Positions 34,094 through 38,283 of a DNA stretch of 38,283 nt are shown piece by piece. Source of the stretch: Sphingomonadales bacterium. GTDB lineage: Bacteria; Pseudomonadota; Alphaproteobacteria; Sphingomonadales; Sphingomonadaceae. Both the position numbers and the translations under genes were made by a program. The stretch is taken from the NCBI GenBank assembly GCA_947470185.1, contig CANIRZ010000019.1, forward strand, positions 1-38,283, read 5' to 3'. The notes under the pieces are model-generated. The model was not told the origin of the DNA. It ran no database searches and saw only the letters and a list, made by a program, of their open reading frames with translations. Position 1 is the first letter of the stretch. Every line of letters starts with the position of its first letter.

Positions 34094-34122
34094 GGTATAC
34101 GCTTCATTTACCTAATGTGCAA
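34094..34122 (-). promoter_or_regulatory. Promoter of the cold-shock gene
   Basis: On the minus strand TTGCAC (34122-34117) and TATACC (34099-34094) are separated by 17 bp. Predicted start near 34087. The boxes are imperfect but correctly spaced. Confidence 0.45.
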
Positions 34123-34143
34123 ACAGAAGCGGAAAATAGCCAC

Positions 34144-34479
34144 TTATGACCGCTCACCGGCACTTTCAGGCACCTGTGGAGCAAGCGTATCACCCAATCG
34201 TTTCCGGTTGGCGACGACAGTTTTAGAATAATGCGCGATGCTGCCACTGACGATGGCTTCGGGGCTGCTACCAAGCTTTCCGCGCATCAGGTCACAGCCA
34301 AGCGTGATATTCGCCGCGACCTTCTCCGTCACCATCCGCTCCGCCTCCAGCGCTGCATTCGGCCCGCCAAGCGCCAGACTGCCCATGCGCATCGCGATCA
34401 CCATGTTCGATTCCGCGGCAAGCGCCCAAGCATCCATGCCAATGTCGAACCAGTTGGGGGTTTTGGGTGTCGTGGTCAT
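34144..34479 (-). CDS. Hypothetical protein, helical
   Basis: A 111-aa soluble protein beginning MTTTPKTPNWFDIGMDAWALAAESNMVIAMRMGSLALGG. It is predicted mostly alpha-helical, with no signal peptide or membrane helix. The pattern of Met/Ala-rich helices and EAERMVTEKVAANI is reminiscent of phasin-like or polyhydroxyalkanoate-associated proteins, but I cannot assign it to a family. GGGTAG precedes the ATG. It is on the same strand as the cold-shock gene, but the latter has its own promoter in the spacer. Confidence 0.65.
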   Translation of the reverse strand: MTTTPKTPNWFDIGMDAWALAAESNMVIAMRMGSLALGGPNAALEAERMVTEKVAANITLGCDLMRGKLGSSPEAIVSGSIAHYSKTVVANRKRLGDTLAPQVPESAGERS

Positions 34480-34671
34480 GAGCTACCCTAACCCGCCCCG
34501 CCAGAATGTCACGCGGCAATGAAGAGGGGCTGTCCGGCATGAGCGCCGCGTAGTACATCATATCCTAACGATGACACGCCCCCACATGCCGCCTCCCACC
34601 TTCACACTTTCCATTTCCCAAAACCACCGCACACTCCTAAGGGCCGCTATTACATTTTTGTGACGAGTTTC

Positions 34672-35652
34672 ATGTTTGAAGTTGATGCAGTCATTACTTG
34701 GGTGGACGGGGCGGACCCTTTGCATCGGGCGAAGCGGGAGCGGCATCTGGCGTTGGCACAGGCTGACGCGGTGGCTCAAGCGCGAGCGCCGCTGCATGAC
34801 AATGGCACCAACCCCCATCGGTGGCTGTGCAGTGACGAGCTGAATTATTGTGTGCGCTCCATCGCCAACAACGCGCCTTGGGTGCGGCGGATCTGGATCG
34901 TTACCGATAAGCAGACGCCGGAAATTATGCAGCTTCCCTCCGAAATCGCCGCAAAGATCAGCATCGTTGATCACGGCGAGATTTTTGCGGGATATGACGA
35001 CGCGTTACCGACATTCAATTCCCTGTCGATTGAAACAATGCTGTGGCGTATCCCCGGCCTTGCCGAACATTTCCTGTATTTCAACGACGACGTCTTCCTA
35101 ACCGCGCCCGTGACGCGCTCGGATTTCTTTGCGGGCGATGGCCCAGTGCTGCGCGGCCAATGGGCGGACCACAGCGACCTTGTGGCGTGCGGCGCGCGGC
35201 GGGACGAGGCCAGCCTGCTGAACCATTTTAATCAGATCAACGCCGCGCAGATGATTGGCTATACCGCCGATCAAGTATTTGAAAGTGCGCATGTCGTCCA
35301 CCCAATGCAGCGTTCAGTAATGGCGGAATTGTTCGATACCTATCGCGACGCGTTTATCTCCAACGCCAGTTTCCGCTTTCGCGACGCTGGGCAATTTCTG
35401 CCCCAAAGCCTGCATAATCATGCCTGCCTTGCCGACGGAAGCGTCGCGATATTGGACACGCGCGATTATCTGCATGTCGCCGTCGGCGCAGTGGATGCTT
35501 GGTCCGCCGATGATGTCCGCGGATATTTATGCGGCCGCGAATGGGACGCGATTAAATTCCTATGCGTCAATGACCTGCCAGAAGTTGAACGCAGCTTCCC
35601 CGATGTACGTTTGTGGATCGAGGAAGCGATTAGCCGTTCGGGTGCTGTCTAA
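34672..35652 (+). CDS. Stealth-family sugar-phosphate transferase
   Basis: A 326-aa protein of the Stealth family, enzymes that transfer hexose-1-phosphate units in capsule or exopolysaccharide synthesis. All four conserved regions are seen: CR1 DAVITWVDGADPLH (5-18); CR2 from DELNYCVRSI through APWVRRIWIVTDKQTP to FLYFNDDVFL (55-143), with the Asp-Asp pair expected to bind metal; CR3 ESAHVVHPMQRSVM (about 204-217) with FRFRDAGQFLPQS; CR4 FLCVNDLPEVE (296-306). The ATG at 34672 is chosen over a GTG at 34660; neither has a strong ribosome site. It stands alone here, without capsule export or glycosyltransferase neighbours, so the product is unknown. The 192-bp region before it shows nothing but a pyrimidine-rich stretch. 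It is convergent with thiC (three bases between stops). Confidence 0.9.
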   Translation: MFEVDAVITWVDGADPLHRAKRERHLALAQADAVAQARAPLHDNGTNPHRWLCSDELNYCVRSIANNAPWVRRIWIVTDKQTPEIMQLPSEIAAKISIVDHGEIFAGYDDALPTFNSLSIETMLWRIPGLAEHFLYFNDDVFLTAPVTRSDFFAGDGPVLRGQWADHSDLVACGARRDEASLLNHFNQINAAQMIGYTADQVFESAHVVHPMQRSVMAELFDTYRDAFISNASFRFRDAGQFLPQSLHNHACLADGSVAILDTRDYLHVAVGAVDAWSADDVRGYLCGREWDAIKFLCVNDLPEVERSFPDVRLWIEEAISRSGAV

Positions 35653-35655
35653 CGC

Positions 35656-37515
<1,860 letters not shown>

Positions 37516-37520
37516 TTAAA

Positions 37521-37543
37521 CTCTCCAAGTTACATAAGGAGAG
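37521..37543 (-). promoter_or_regulatory. Hairpin sequestering the thiC ribosome site
   Basis: On the minus strand CTCTCC (37543-37538) and GGAGAG (37526-37521) are exact complements around an 11-base loop, and GGAGAG is the thiC Shine-Dalgarno, five bases before the ATG. Between this stem and the aptamer lie two more hairpins: CCAGTCC-GGT-GGACTGG (37591-37575) and GACCG-AACC-CGGTC (37570-37557). No T-run follows any of them, so control is expected at translation rather than termination. Confidence 0.75.
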
Positions 37544-37598
37544 CGATAGGCGTGAAGACCGGGTTCGGTCCTCGCCAGTCCACCGGACTGGCTGCGGT

Positions 37599-37689
37599 CT
37601 CACCTCCCTACGCCCGTACAAACGGGATCAGGTTCAGCGGGTCGCGGGCATTGCAGCACCGCCTCTCAGTCATGCGACTCCCCGGGGAA
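37599..37689 (-). ncRNA. TPP riboswitch (THI element) upstream of thiC
   Basis: The minus strand has the conserved aptamer: GGGGAGTCGCATGACTGAGA (pyrimidine-sensing arm with the invariant CTGAGA), then GACCCGCTGAACCTGATCC, then GTTTGTACGGGCGTAGGGA (pyrophosphate-sensing arm and closing strand). This is a textbook thiamine pyrophosphate aptamer. Position and the downstream hairpin set imply that TPP lowers ThiC synthesis. Confidence 0.95.
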
Positions 37690-37695
37690 GAATAG

Positions 37696-37724
37696 ACGTT
37701 AGAAGCTATCGCTAAGGCTGTCCA
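37696..37724 (-). promoter_or_regulatory. Promoter of the thiC riboswitch transcript
   Basis: On the minus strand TGGACA (37724-37719, five of six -35 matches) is followed after 17 bp by TAACGT (37701-37696). Initiation about seven bases on, near 37689, coincides with the first base of the TPP aptamer. Confidence 0.55.
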
Positions 37725-37858
37725 GCATGGCTTAGTCGCGCAATCTCTCTTGTACGCGCCGCCGCAGCTTAAATATCTCACACTATTAATGAAAAACAAA
37801 TATTGACGTAACAAAGGTGGACGTGTTTGGTTGCTTGGAGGGTCAACGGGGGCTATTT

Positions 37859-38283
37859 GTGCAAAAGATTATACCGACCGCATTGGGACTTATTTTTCCG
37901 CTAAGCCTGGTTTTGTCTGGCTGCGGTGGTGATACAACCACAAGCGGGGGGACTCCCGTGGTAACAGTGGCCGCCCCGACAACTACCGCAACGCCGCCGC
38001 CCCCAACTGTATCCGGCATTGTTGATTTCACCACGATTGATGTCAACAGGTTGGATAATTACGCTAATCCAGTGTTGCCAGCATATTATGATAATACCGT
38101 GGCTGCATTGGACAACACGCCCAACAACAACGCGACCAGCGACCGGATAGCAACCCTTGGTAGGGTGTTGTTTTACGATAAAAGATTAAGCGTAAACGAT
38201 ACAACGTCCTGTGCTGCTTGTCATCAACAGGCCAGCGGCTTTGATGATCCAAAAAGATTTAGCACCGGCTTCTCCGGCACAGC
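37859..38283 (+). CDS. Cytochrome c peroxidase-family lipoprotein, N-terminal part (runs off window)
   Basis: An open frame from GTG 37859 runs to the window end without a stop. It begins with a lipoprotein signal ending LVLSGC (Cys about 22), followed by a Thr/Pro-rich linker, then TLGRVLFYDKRLSVNDTTSCAACHQQASGFDD. The first haem site CAACH and the L-G-x-x-L-F-x-D-x-R-L-S pattern belong to the di-haem cytochrome c peroxidase/MauG family. The mature protein would be anchored in a membrane facing the periplasm; the second haem domain is outside the window, so peroxidase versus other di-haem function cannot be decided. GGGGG lies about seven bases before the GTG. It is divergent from thiC. Confidence 0.85.
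   Translation, partial: MQKIIPTALGLIFPLSLVLSGCGGDTTTSGGTPVVTVAAPTTTATPPPPTVSGIVDFTTIDVNRLDNYANPVLPAYYDNTVAALDNTPNNNATSDRIATLGRVLFYDKRLSVNDTTSCAACHQQASGFDDPKRFSTGFSGT

Overview
The window looks like ordinary chromosomal DNA of an alphaproteobacterium, most probably a member of the Sphingomonadales/Sphingomonadaceae. This is inferred from the gene families and neighbourhoods (hisZ beside purA, serC-serA with a serC-type leader, cytochrome c opposite prephenate dehydratase, DUF2171 beside polA, hslVU opposite an M16 peptidase, type 2 argC, a spinster-like MFS carrier, a Baeyer-Villiger-type monooxygenase), not from any database search. Coding density is high and strand switches are frequent. I saw no rRNA, tRNA, CRISPR array, insertion sequence, prophage or integration site.

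Layout. 1-2621: the C-terminus of a dicarboxylate/amino acid:cation symporter, a class I methyltransferase facing it, and an MFS transporter whose promoter carries a palindrome. 2618-8094: a leftward block for purine, histidine and serine synthesis (serC, serA, hisZ, purA). serC has a structured leader, and a pair of related palindromes separates serC from serA. 8114-11372: a PepSY protein coupled to an MsrQ-like haem membrane protein, an extensin-like lipoprotein, a LOG-family protein, and a membrane-anchored cytochrome c with a repeat-built Ala/Pro tail. 11460-16589: prephenate dehydratase, a DUF2171 protein, DNA polymerase I and an EamA transporter. 16729-19340: a solitary CpaF-type ATPase, and a Nit-type amidase with a two-helix membrane protein. 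19630-25495: galE, hslV, hslU and a large M16 zinc protease.

25555-30561: a CinA-like molybdopterin-binding-domain protein opposite methionine aminopeptidase, then argC, an NlpC/P60 protein and an M17 aminopeptidase. 30784-34479: an FAD monooxygenase divergent from a PhnA-like protein without zinc ligands, a DoxX-family membrane protein, a zf-TFIIB protein, a cold-shock protein with a long leader, and a small hypothetical protein. 34672-38283: a Stealth-family sugar-phosphate transferase, thiC under a TPP riboswitch, and the start of a cytochrome c peroxidase lipoprotein.

Most genes are housekeeping. I found no convincing new multi-gene system. The more interesting material is regulatory: the thiC riboswitch with a visible Shine-Dalgarno-sequestering hairpin and a plausible antisequestor, the serC leader, perfect 15-bp palindromes over the -35 boxes of the MFS and monooxygenase genes, a 9-bp dyad before pheA, and the cold-shock leader. 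A second theme is compaction: three convergent gene pairs share a four-base interlocked stop, and several same-strand pairs overlap or nearly touch.
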